Assembly: GCF_000384475.1 (NCBI RefSeq)
Contig: NZ_ARWB01000001.1
Coordinates: 3,041,039-3,105,038 of the forward strand
Length of the DNA stretch: 64,000 nucleotides
Direction: 5' to 3'
Source: Methylopila sp. M107
Lineage (GTDB): Bacteria > Pseudomonadota > Alphaproteobacteria > Rhizobiales > Methylopilaceae
Position numbers and translations under genes: made by a program
In this document: one piece after another, positions 27,242 to 35,393 of the stretch
Position numbering within the stretch: position 1 is the stretch's first letter
Layout: every line of letters begins with the position of its first letter
The notes under the pieces: generated by a model
Database searches by the model: none
The model's input: the letters and a program-made list of their open reading frames with translations, nothing else
What the model was told of the DNA's origin: nothing

Positions 27242-29349
27242 GCGACCCCGATCTCGAACGGCTGAAACAGACGAAAGCCCCGGCGCCCTCGGCGCTCGCG
27301 AGGGAGCGCGCGCTTTCCGCCGCCATGGACGCCTTCGACGAGGCGCAGGAAGAGCTGGCGCAGCCCGAAAAATCCGCCGCCCGGCTCAAAGGATCGGCCG
27401 CAAGACCCCGTCTCAGCTCCACAGGCCCCGACGGGGGGCTCCAGTTGTGGAGACTGATCATGCAGAACCGGATCGCGATCGGCGGGGCCGCCGCGTGCCT
27501 TCTCGCCGTGCCGCTCACCGCGGCGCTGTTCACCCAGCACGGTTTTCAGGGCGTCGGGATCGATGCGCGGATGGGCGGCGAGCCGCCCGCGCCGCCGGCG
27601 ACGGTCGAAGCGCGCCGCGACGCGGCGGAACTCGACAAGCGGCCCGAGCCGCTCCGGAAGACGGAGCAGGCGCCGCAGGTCCAGGAGGCGGCGAAGTCGA
27701 AGGACGGGCTGGGGGCGGTCGCGGGCTATGACGCGTTGGCCAGGCCCGACGCCGCGATCGCGCAGTCGGCGGAGATGGCCCGTGCGCCTTCCGAAGTGCT
27801 GGGGGCCGCGCCCGTCTCTCCCAATCCCGCCGTTTCGGGCGCGCGCGAACGGCGCGCTTTCATCGACGGCGCGCAGCGGCCCGCGCCGCCCTCCGATTTT
27901 CGGCAGGCGACGCAGGAGGATCGCGACCGCTTCACGGCCAAGGACCAGAACGCGGTGAAGATCGCCGCCAGCGATCCGGTCTCGACCTTCTCGATCGACG
28001 CCGACACCGCCTCCTATTCCTGGGTGCGGCGCTCGCTGATGGGAGGGCGGCTGCCGAACGCCGACGCCGTGCGGATCGAGGAGCTGATCAACTATTTTCC
28101 GTATGACTACAAAAAGCCCGAGGACGCCTCGACGCCGTTCCGCCCGACCGTCTCGGTCATGCCGACGCCGTGGAACAGGGACACCAAGATCCTCCAGATC
28201 GGGATCAAGGGACTTGAGGCCGCCGCGCGTCCGAAGGCGAACCTCGTCTTCCTGGTCGACGTCTCCGGCTCGATGAACAGTTCTGACAAGCTGCCGCTGG
28301 TGAAGACCAGCCTGAAGCTGCTGCTCGACAAGCTCGGGGCCGAGGACAGCGTCTCGCTCGTCACCTATGCGGGCGCGGCGGGCGTCGCGCTCCAGCCGAC
28401 CAAGGCGTCGGACCGGCAGGCCATCGCGGACGCCATCGACCGGCTCGGCGCCGGCGGCTCGACGGCGGGCGCCGCCGGCATCGAGGAGGCCTACCGGCTC
28501 GCGCGGAAGAACTTCGACGCCGACGGCGTCAACCGCGTGATGATCGCGACCGACGGCGACTTCAACGTCGGAATTTCCGACGACGACGGGCTGCAGAAGC
28601 TGATCGAACGGGAGCGCCAGTCCGGCGTGTTCCTCTCCGTGCTCGGTTTCGGGCAGGGCAACTACAACGACGCCCTGATGCAGCGCCTCGCCCAGAACGG
28701 CAACGGAACCGCCGCCTATATCGACCAGCTCGAGGAGGCCCAGAAGGTCTTGGTCGAGGAGGCGACCCAAAACCTGTTCTCGATCGCCAAGGATGTGAAG
28801 ATCCAGGTCGAGTTCAATCCGAGAGAAGTCTCTGAATACCGCCTGATCGGCTACGAGACGAGGATGCTCGCCCGCGAGGACTTCAAGAACGACAAGGTCG
28901 ACGCCGGCGAGGTCGGCTCGGGCGCGACCGTGACGGCGCTCTATGAGATCGTTCCGATGGGAAGCCCCGCTCGGCTGACCGAGGAGCTGCGCTACGGCGC
29001 GGCGCAGAAGCCCGCCGCAACGGCCGCGGCGCCCGCCGGGGCGTCGGACGAATACGCCTTCCTGAAGATGCGCTACAAACTGCCGAACGAGGATACGAGC
29101 CGCGAGATCTCGCAGCCGATCGGCCGGGCGCAGGAGACCGCGACGCTCGCCGGCGCGTCCGACGACGCGCGCTTCGCCGCCGCCGTCGCGGCCTTCGGGC
29201 AGAAGCTCAAGGGCGGCAGTTATGTCTCCTCGATGGGGTGGGACGAGATTGCGGCGCTGGCTTCGGGCGCGAAGGGCGAGGATCGCTGGGGCTATCGCGC
29301 GGGGTTCGTGCGGCTGGTGGGATTGGCGAAGGCGCTGTCGCCGAAGTGA
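27238..29349 (+). CDS. VWA domain protein with DUF3520 C-terminus (YfbK-like), membrane-anchored
   Basis: The 703-residue protein has a cytoplasmic N-terminus (1-75) and one membrane helix (AIGGAAACLLAVPLTAALF, about 80-98). A low-complexity linker is followed by a VWA-N region (FSIDADTASYSWVRRSL), then a VWA domain with intact metal site DVSGSMNSS and TDGDFN. The last 150 residues fit DUF3520 (GSGATVTALYEIVP and the PNEDTSREISQPI region). The architecture matches E. coli YfbK-like proteins. It overlaps the sigma gene by 4 nt, and its N-terminus is a candidate sigma-binding segment. The function is otherwise unknown. Confidence 0.82.
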   Translation: MSDPDLERLKQTKAPAPSALARERALSAAMDAFDEAQEELAQPEKSAARLKGSAARPRLSSTGPDGGLQLWRLIMQNRIAIGGAAACLLAVPLTAALFTQHGFQGVGIDARMGGEPPAPPATVEARRDAAELDKRPEPLRKTEQAPQVQEAAKSKDGLGAVAGYDALARPDAAIAQSAEMARAPSEVLGAAPVSPNPAVSGARERRAFIDGAQRPAPPSDFRQATQEDRDRFTAKDQNAVKIAASDPVSTFSIDADTASYSWVRRSLMGGRLPNADAVRIEELINYFPYDYKKPEDASTPFRPTVSVMPTPWNRDTKILQIGIKGLEAAARPKANLVFLVDVSGSMNSSDKLPLVKTSLKLLLDKLGAEDSVSLVTYAGAAGVALQPTKASDRQAIADAIDRLGAGGSTAGAAGIEEAYRLARKNFDADGVNRVMIATDGDFNVGISDDDGLQKLIERERQSGVFLSVLGFGQGNYNDALMQRLAQNGNGTAAYIDQLEEAQKVLVEEATQNLFSIAKDVKIQVEFNPREVSEYRLIGYETRMLAREDFKNDKVDAGEVGSGATVTALYEIVPMGSPARLTEELRYGAAQKPAATAAAPAGASDEYAFLKMRYKLPNEDTSREISQPIGRAQETATLAGASDDARFAAAVAAFGQKLKGGSYVSSMGWDEIAALASGAKGEDRWGYRAGFVRLVGLAKALSPK

Positions 29350-29368
29350 GGCGAACCTTCCGCCGTCA

Positions 29369-29389
29369 TCGCCGGGCTTGACCCGGCGA
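29369..29389. repeat. Short dispersed palindrome
   Basis: TCGCCGGG CTTGA CCCGGCGA, part of a CCGGGCTTGACCCGG-type intergenic palindrome common in alphaproteobacteria. A similar CCGGACCTGATCCGG lies at about 18032-18046. It may also help terminate transcription after the VWA gene. Confidence 0.55.
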
Positions 29390-29453
29390 TCCATCTCGTG
29401 AGCGAAGAGATGGACGCCCGACACGGGTCGGGGATTGGCTGTCGAGCGCCCGG

Positions 29454-30776
29454 TTGGCGAATGTCCGCGATGCAGAACGGGTTTTGACGACGCCGGGGGC
29501 CGGACAAGCCGCCGGCGTTTCGCGGGGCTCCATGGCGATCGCCGCGTTCTCGACCGTCGTCGAGTGGTACGACTTCACGCTCTACCTCTACCTCGCGACT
29601 GTGCTGTCCCGCGTGTTCCACGGCGGCGGCGAGGGCTCGCTCGCCGCGACCCTCGCCGGTTTCGCCGTCGCCTATCTGCTGCGCCCGCTCGGCGCGATCG
29701 TGTTCGGCCATATCGGCGACCGGTTCGGACGCAGGCGCTCGATGCTGCTCTCGGTCGCGCTCATGACGGCCGCCATGCTCGCGACCGCGCTGCTGCCGAC
29801 CCACCACGACATTGGCCCCGCCGCCGCCTGGCTGCTGCTCGCGCTTCGCTGCGTGATGAGCTTCTCGGTCGGGGGCGAGTATGTCGGCGTCGTCGCCTAT
29901 CTGCTGGAAGGCGCGCCGCCGAACCGTCGCGGGCTGATCGCGTCGACGGCGTCGGCGGCGAGCGAGATCGGCGCGCTGCTCGCGGTCGGCGTCTCGGCGC
30001 TGACGGTCCACCTGCTGCCGGCGCCTGCGCTCGACGCCTGGGGGTGGCGCATTCCGTTCGTCATCGGGGCGGCGCTCGCCGGAACCGTCTGGATCGCCCG
30101 GTCCGCGATGCAGGAATCGCCCGATTTCGAGCGCCAGCGCGCCGCCGGAACGGCGCCGGACCGTCCGCTGGCCTATGCCCTGACGCATCAGCGCGCCGGG
30201 ATCCTGCGCGGCTTCGCGATCTCGGCGCTGGGGTCGATCACCTATTACGTCGGCATCACCCACGTGCCGAGCTTCCTCGCCTCGACCGGGGGACTGGGCG
30301 AGGGCGTTTCGCTCTGGCTGGCGACGATCGCGGCCGTCGCCGTCATCCTGGTGACGCCGCTCGCGGGCGCGCTGAGCGACAGGCTCGGCCGCAAGCCTGT
30401 GCTCGTGGCGCTCTGCGTCGCCGGGGCGATCCTGCCGGTCGCGATGTTCTCGATGATGGCGGGCGGCTCGCAAACCCACGCGCTGATCGGCGCCGTCGCG
30501 CTCGCATGCGTCGCGGGCGGGGTGAGCGCCGTCGGCGCGGTCGCGACCGCCGAACAGTTTTCGGGAGAGGGACGGCTGACAGGCCTCGCGCTCGGCGCGA
30601 CCACCGCGACGGCGCTGTTCGGCGGCCTCGCGCCGTGGCTCGCGCAGATCCTGACCGACAGGAGCGGCTGGGCGGCCGCGCCCGGCGCGATGATCGCGGG
30701 GGTCGCGGTCTTTGTGCTGCCGGTGCTGTTCACGATGCCCGAGACGGCGCATGGCAGCCGCGGACCTTCGAGATAG
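29454..30776 (+). CDS. MFS transporter, metabolite:H+ symporter (MHS) type
   Basis: The 440-residue protein has 12 predicted helices with the MHS/ProP features VVEWYDFTLYLYLA (helix 1), the GHIGDRFGRRRSM loop 2-3 motif, RCVMSFSVGGEYVG (helix 4) and GALSDRLGRKPVL (loop 8-9). It probably imports an organic acid or osmolyte with protons. The start is a TTG at 29454; an ATG at 29532 just before helix 1 is an alternative. It stands alone downstream of a short palindrome. Confidence 0.85.
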   Translation: MANVRDAERVLTTPGAGQAAGVSRGSMAIAAFSTVVEWYDFTLYLYLATVLSRVFHGGGEGSLAATLAGFAVAYLLRPLGAIVFGHIGDRFGRRRSMLLSVALMTAAMLATALLPTHHDIGPAAAWLLLALRCVMSFSVGGEYVGVVAYLLEGAPPNRRGLIASTASAASEIGALLAVGVSALTVHLLPAPALDAWGWRIPFVIGAALAGTVWIARSAMQESPDFERQRAAGTAPDRPLAYALTHQRAGILRGFAISALGSITYYVGITHVPSFLASTGGLGEGVSLWLATIAAVAVILVTPLAGALSDRLGRKPVLVALCVAGAILPVAMFSMMAGGSQTHALIGAVALACVAGGVSAVGAVATAEQFSGEGRLTGLALGATTATALFGGLAPWLAQILTDRSGWAAAPGAMIAGVAVFVLPVLFTMPETAHGSRGPSR

Positions 30777-30799
30777 GCCGGTCCGCCGTCAGCGACGGA

Positions 30800-31765
30800 T
30801 CAGGACAGCCACAATTCCAGCGTTCCGGGCTTCGGCGGCGCGCGATAGCCGCGGAAGTCCTGCGACTGCAGCGCCGAACCGTTCGGCGGCGAGGCAAGGC
30901 GCACGGCGTCCTGCAGGCCCGGGACCGCCTCGCGGTCGGCGTCGTAGAAGAAGCGGACGAGGTCGCGCCGCACAGGCCTCGGGACGCCGCGAATCTGCGC
31001 GACCGCGACGCCTCGCCGGCGGAGTTCCGCCGCGACCATTTCGGCGCGTTCGCGCGCCGCGGGATCGCTCGACCGGACATGAATGAACACACGGACCGGC
31101 CCGGCGTTATGAGCCGCCGCGACCGGCGCGGGCTCAACCTCGGGCTCTGCGGACCGTGCGATCTGCGCGGTCGACGGCCTGGCGTCGTCCTCGCCCTGTC
31201 GCGATGAGGCCGAGACCACGGTTCCGGTCGAAGCCTCTTCGTCGGGCGGCGAGGGATCGCTCTCGGCGAGCGCGGCGCGCGAACTCTCGGTGGACGAACC
31301 CTGCTCGGTCTCGTCGCCCGCGGGCGAGACGGGCGCAGTCAGCTCGGCAATCTGCCGCTGCAGATCGGCGCGGCGGTTTTCCAGCCCCGCGATGCGCTTC
31401 TCGCTTTCCTTGATCTCGTCCTGCGAGGCCGTCCTGCGCCGCTCAAGCTCAGCCAGCGCGTCTTCGCGCCCCTTGAGCGCCGCCTCGCGCGCTTCGAGCG
31501 CGTGCTCGCGCTCCGCGGTCGCCGTCTGGGCGTCGCCTCGTCCGGGCGCCAGCATGGCCGCTCCGGTCAGCGCGACGAGCGCCACGGCGGCGGCGCCGGC
31601 CGCCACGCCGAGACGCTTGCGCGAGGCGAACTTCGGCGCAGGCGCGCGCCTCAGCGCGAGCCTCAACCGTTCGGAGGGATCCCAGCCGAATTCATGCGTT
31701 TTCAAGCGCGGCCGGGCGGAACCCATGCCATAAGTCGCGTCGCCGTCGTGCTGGTCCCCGCGCAT
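30800..31765 (-). CDS. Membrane-anchored coiled-coil protein with LytR-C-like end
   Basis: The 321-residue protein has a basic cytoplasmic start, one membrane helix (GVAAGAAAVALVALTGAAML, about 53-72), and a long coiled coil (EREHALEAREAALKGREDAL to DLQRQIAEL, about 84-142). A disordered acidic linker leads to a C-terminal alpha/beta domain (PVRVFIHVRSSDPAARERAE, FFYDADREAV). The last part resembles domains that bind cell-wall or secretion components. The family was not recognised with confidence. Confidence 0.55.
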   Translation of the reverse strand: MRGDQHDGDATYGMGSARPRLKTHEFGWDPSERLRLALRRAPAPKFASRKRLGVAAGAAAVALVALTGAAMLAPGRGDAQTATAEREHALEAREAALKGREDALAELERRRTASQDEIKESEKRIAGLENRRADLQRQIAELTAPVSPAGDETEQGSSTESSRAALAESDPSPPDEEASTGTVVSASSRQGEDDARPSTAQIARSAEPEVEPAPVAAAHNAGPVRVFIHVRSSDPAARERAEMVAAELRRRGVAVAQIRGVPRPVRRDLVRFFYDADREAVPGLQDAVRLASPPNGSALQSQDFRGYRAPPKPGTLELWLS

Positions 31766-31891
31766 CGTCGCCGTCCTTCCGCCATGCCCCGTCCGCTGGC
31801 GCGACGGTCAACCCTCTAGGGTCGCGGCGGCGGATAAGTCGGTTCAACGCACGACGCCCGCTCCGGGTTTCAGGCCGTTCGCAAAACTGTT

Positions 31892-33331
31892 TCAGGCGGC
31901 CGCGAGAAACGTGGCGGCGAGCCGCAGGTCGTCCACGAAACGCTCGTACGCTTCGGCCTTCCGCGTCTCGTCCGGCACGCGCAGGAGGAACGACGGATGA
32001 ACCGTCACCAGCACGTCCGGGCCGTCGTCGCGCGCGATGACGCGTCCGCGCGTCTCGCCGATCTTGACCGCCTTGCCCATCACGGCGCGCGCCGCGGTCG
32101 CGCCCATCGCGACGACGAGCCTCGGACCGACGACCGACAGTTCGCGGTCGAGCCATGGACGGCAGGCGGAAATCTCGGTCGGGCCCGGCGTCTTGTGCAG
32201 TCGGAACTTGCCGCGCGGCTCGAACTTGAAATGCTTCACCGCATTGGTGACGTAGACCCGGTCGCGCGCGAGCCCCGCGCTTGCTGCGGCCCGATCGAAC
32301 AGCGCGCCGGCCGGGCCGACGAAGGGCCGACCGGCGACGTCCTCCCTGTCGCCCGGCTGTTCGCCGACCACGACGACCCGCGCGTCGCTCGGCCCCTCGC
32401 CGAACACCGCCTGCGTGGCGTTCTCCCAGAGCGGGCAGTTGCGGCAGCCGTCGACCTCGTCGCGCAGGTCGTCGATCGAGGTTTTTTCCGGCGTTGGAAG
32501 TTGCGGCGCGGGCATCAGTTTCTGGGCTTTCTTCGGCGCCGCCGGCTCCGCCAGCACCATGTCGGCGGCGCGCCTGGCGGCGCTTGCGATCAAGGGGGAA
32601 ATGAGCGGGGCCTCGGGAAGGTTGCGCCAATATTTCTTGGGCATCTCGGCCCGCATGGCGGAAACCTTGAGCCGCGCCGGGTTGAAGATGCTGGCGTAGT
32701 AGGTCCGCCAGAGCGTCTCGAGCGCATCGCCGTCGGGCGCGTCCGCGCGCCGCGCGCCGGGGCCGAACGACAGCGCCCCGCCGTCCCAATGCGCGGAGCG
32801 CTCCGGCGTCAGGATCGACCAGCGCATCGCCGCGAAGCGCCGCATGAAGAAGGGCGCGGTCGCCTCCACGATGTGATGCTCGGGCTCGAACCAGGCCACG
32901 AAGCAGGCGCCATCCTCGACGATCACCTCGCGGAACCGCACGAAGGCGGTCATCTTGTGCTTGTCGCGCCGGACCGCTTTCGCGAGCGCCCGGGCGCGCA
33001 CGAGATCGGGATCCGCGGCGTCGCCCATGACGGCGCGGTCGGCGGCGACGCGGACCAGCAGGCGGTAGAACAGGTCGAACCGGCCCGGATCGCCGTGCAG
33101 CAGGCCGGTCTCGGCGAGATCGACGAAGTCGCGCGGCACGCTGATCGGGGACGTCGTCGACGCAGCGGCGGGCGCCTCGGCCTCGGTAGCCCCAGCGAAC
33201 AGATCGCCGGCCTCGCCAGTCGACCAGACCACCGCGTCCGGAGCCACGCCCTCGCCGGCGAGCCCGCGCGCGGCGCGGCGCCAGCCGACGACGTCGGCCG
33301 GCCCGTCGAGCACGATTTGGCGCGTCGTCAC
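31892..33331 (-). CDS. UdgX-family uracil-DNA glycosylase fused to DUF4130
   Basis: The 479-residue protein has an N-terminal DUF4130-type domain (about 1-250, DLFYRLLVRVAADRAVMG, KHKMTAFVRFREV) and a C-terminal uracil-DNA glycosylase domain. The latter has the family 4/UdgX motifs GEQPGDREDVAGRPFVGPAG and VTVHPSFLLR. The RGKFRLHKTPG loop with a histidine corresponds to the UdgX loop whose His forms a covalent link to uracil sites. Its start overlaps the stop of the radical-SAM gene (ATGA), so both are made together. Role: repair of uracil-containing DNA under DNA damage, as the LexA box upstream suggests. Confidence 0.85.
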   Translation of the reverse strand: MTTRQIVLDGPADVVGWRRAARGLAGEGVAPDAVVWSTGEAGDLFAGATEAEAPAAASTTSPISVPRDFVDLAETGLLHGDPGRFDLFYRLLVRVAADRAVMGDAADPDLVRARALAKAVRRDKHKMTAFVRFREVIVEDGACFVAWFEPEHHIVEATAPFFMRRFAAMRWSILTPERSAHWDGGALSFGPGARRADAPDGDALETLWRTYYASIFNPARLKVSAMRAEMPKKYWRNLPEAPLISPLIASAARRAADMVLAEPAAPKKAQKLMPAPQLPTPEKTSIDDLRDEVDGCRNCPLWENATQAVFGEGPSDARVVVVGEQPGDREDVAGRPFVGPAGALFDRAAASAGLARDRVYVTNAVKHFKFEPRGKFRLHKTPGPTEISACRPWLDRELSVVGPRLVVAMGATAARAVMGKAVKIGETRGRVIARDDGPDVLVTVHPSFLLRVPDETRKAEAYERFVDDLRLAATFLAAA

Positions 33332-34557
33332 AGCGCGAGCGCCAGCTGGCGCGGAGGCGGAACGAGACGCTCGGCGAGGCGCGCGGAATCGAGCAGCCCG
33401 ATCGACGGGCGATGGTCGGCGAGCTGCAGGAACGGGGCGGTCTTCGCCAGCGACACCCTGAGCCGCGCGAGGTCGGCGCTTCGGATGGCGCGGAACCGCC
33501 GGGCCGACAGGATGCGGTCGACAGTCGTCTTGCCGAGGCCCGGAACGCGCATCAGCTCCTCGCGGGACGCGCGCTGGACGTCGAGCGGGAAGAACCCCCG
33601 GTGCCGAAGCGCCCAGGCGAGCTTCGGGTCCATCGTCAGGTCCAGCATGCCGCCGCCCTCGGTAATCTCGTCGACCGAGAAGCCGTAGAACCGCATCAGC
33701 CAGTCGGCCTGGTAGAGCCGGTGCTCGCGCACCAGCGGAGCAGGTTTGAGCGGCAGCCGGGCGCTTGCGTCCGGAATCGGGCTGAACGCCGAATAGTAGA
33801 CGCGCTTCAGCTTATAGCCGCTGTAGAGGCTGGCGGAGGTCGACAGGATGGCGCGGTCGTCGGAGGCGTCGGCGCCGACGATCATCTGCGTGCTCTGGCC
33901 GGCCGGCGCGAACCGCGGCGCCTTGCGCTCCGCCTTCGCCTCCTCGATCCGCAGGCGAAGCCCCGCCATTGTGCGGCGAACCGCGCGGGCGTCCTTCTCG
34001 GGCGCGAGGTTTTTGAGGCCGGCGTCGGTCGGCAGCTCGACATTGATCGACAGCCGGTCGGCGTAGAGCCCGGCTTCCGCGATCAGTTCCGGCGAAGCGT
34101 CGGGGATCGTCTTCAGGTGGATGTAGCCCTTGAAGCCATGGTCGAGCCGAAGCGACCGCGCGACGCGGACGACCTGCTCCATCGTGTAGTCCGGACTGCG
34201 GATGACGCCGGACGACAGGAACAGCCCCTCGATATAGTTGCGCCGGTAGAAATCGAGCGTGAGCGTCACAATCTCGGCGACCGAAAACCGCGCGCGCGGC
34301 ACGTTGCTGGTGGCCCGGTTCACGCAATAGAGGCAGTCGAACGCGCAGGCGTTGGTCAGCAGAATTTTGAGCAGCGAAATGCACCGCCCGTCCGGCGCGT
34401 AGGAGTGGCAGATGCCCGCGCCCTCGGTGGAGCCGAGCCCGCGCGGCTTGCCGCCCTTCGCCGGCGCGGAAATCCGCTTCTCCGTGCCGCTCGACGCGCA
34501 GGACGCGTCGTACTTCGCGGCGTCGGCCAAGATCGCGAGCTTTGCGGAAAGGTCCAC
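33328..34557 (-). CDS. Radical-SAM DNA repair/modification protein linked to UdgX
   Basis: The 409-residue protein has the radical-SAM cysteine motif CAFDCLYC (CxxxCxxC), a GVIRSPDYTMEQ region, and a C-terminal helix-hairpin-helix (LMRVPGLGKTTVDRIL) typical of DNA-binding enzymes. It belongs to the putative DNA modification/repair radical-SAM family that pairs with UdgX-type glycosylases. The reaction is not known. It is the first gene of the pair, with a LexA box 35 nt upstream of the ATG. Confidence 0.85.
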   Translation of the reverse strand: MDLSAKLAILADAAKYDASCASSGTEKRISAPAKGGKPRGLGSTEGAGICHSYAPDGRCISLLKILLTNACAFDCLYCVNRATSNVPRARFSVAEIVTLTLDFYRRNYIEGLFLSSGVIRSPDYTMEQVVRVARSLRLDHGFKGYIHLKTIPDASPELIAEAGLYADRLSINVELPTDAGLKNLAPEKDARAVRRTMAGLRLRIEEAKAERKAPRFAPAGQSTQMIVGADASDDRAILSTSASLYSGYKLKRVYYSAFSPIPDASARLPLKPAPLVREHRLYQADWLMRFYGFSVDEITEGGGMLDLTMDPKLAWALRHRGFFPLDVQRASREELMRVPGLGKTTVDRILSARRFRAIRSADLARLRVSLAKTAPFLQLADHRPSIGLLDSARLAERLVPPPRQLALAL

Positions 34558-34591
34558 GGATCGTCCTCGGGTGGCTCGATACCACGTTTAT

Positions 34592-34606
34592 GTTCGTGAT
34601 ACGTTC
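34592..34606 (-). promoter_or_regulatory. LexA (SOS) box
   Basis: GTTC-GTGATAC-GTTC is a perfect match to the alphaproteobacterial LexA site GTTC-N7-GTTC. It lies 35 nt upstream of the radical-SAM start codon, so the repair pair is predicted to be DNA-damage inducible. Confidence 0.8.
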
Positions 34607-34707
34607 CGGTCAACGGATTTGGATCACATGAGGTGTGTTCCAGTAATGTTCTTGACGGGGGTCGCGGCGCTGCTATCGTCAAAGTTGTCAAAAGCGGGGC
34701 AGGGATC

Positions 34708-35349
34708 ATGGTCGCCTGGGTGTCGACGGTTGCGTTCGAAGGCATCGAGGCGCGCGCGGTCGACGTGCAGGTCCAGGTCGCGCCGGGCATGCCGGCCTTC
34801 AACATCGTCGGCCTGCCCGACAAGGCGGTGTCCGAGGCGAAGGAGCGGGTGCGGGCCGCGCTCGTCGCGTCCGGACTTGCGCTGCCGCCGCGCCGCATCA
34901 CGATCAATCTCGCGCCGGCGGACCTGCCGAAGGAGGGCAGCCATTTCGACCTGCCGATCGCGCTCGGCCTGATGGCGGCGATCGGCGCCGTGCCGCAGGA
35001 GGCGCTGGCGGGCGTCACCGTGTTCGGCGAACTCGCGCTCGACGGCACGCTTGCGGGCGTCGCCGGCGCGCTGCCGGCGGCGGTCGCGGCGCATGCGCGC
35101 GGGCATGGCCTGATATGCCCGGAGGCGTGCGGCCCGGAGGCCGCTTGGGCGAGCGCGGACCTCGACATCGTCGCGCCGCGGTCGCTGATCCAGATCGCCA
35201 ATCATCTCAAGGGGATACAGATCCTGGCGCGGCCGCGGCCCGGCCTGCCGGACGCGGCCCCCGCGACGGCCGATATGGCCGACGTGCGTGGCCAGGAGAC
35301 CGCCAAGCGCGCGCTCGAGATCGCCGCGGCGGGCGGCCACAACCTGCTG
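34708..35349 (+). pseudogene. comM: comM (YifB, Mg-chelatase-like ATPase), 5' part, split by an integrated element
   Basis: From ATG 34708 the frame encodes 214 residues of ComM: the LonC-like N-terminal domain (PAFNIVGLPDKAVSEAKERVR, INLAPADLPKEG, YDLPIAL-like HFDLPIALGL) and the start of the ATPase domain (DVRGQETAKRALEIAAAGGHNLL). It then runs into the element and ends at 35505 with 51 unrelated residues. The other part resumes at 54765; joined, the protein is 509 codons, the normal ComM size. ComM is a branch-migration helicase for natural transformation. Confidence 0.9.
35345..35349. mobile_element. attL core of the comM-inserted element
   Basis: TGCTG is shared with the right border. 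On the chromosome side GGCGGCC (35332-35338) is one arm of an attB dyad; on the element side ACATTAA (35360-35366) is one arm of an attP dyad. Confidence 0.75.
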
Positions 35350-35393
35350 AACATATGCTACATTAAAGGCATCGGCGTGCAGAGGGTCTATCG

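Noticed and set aside
27148-29424. Long minus-strand frame opposite the VWA/DUF3520 gene
   Set aside because: Arg/Gly/Leu-rich shadow without domains; the plus-strand frame has intact VWA motifs.
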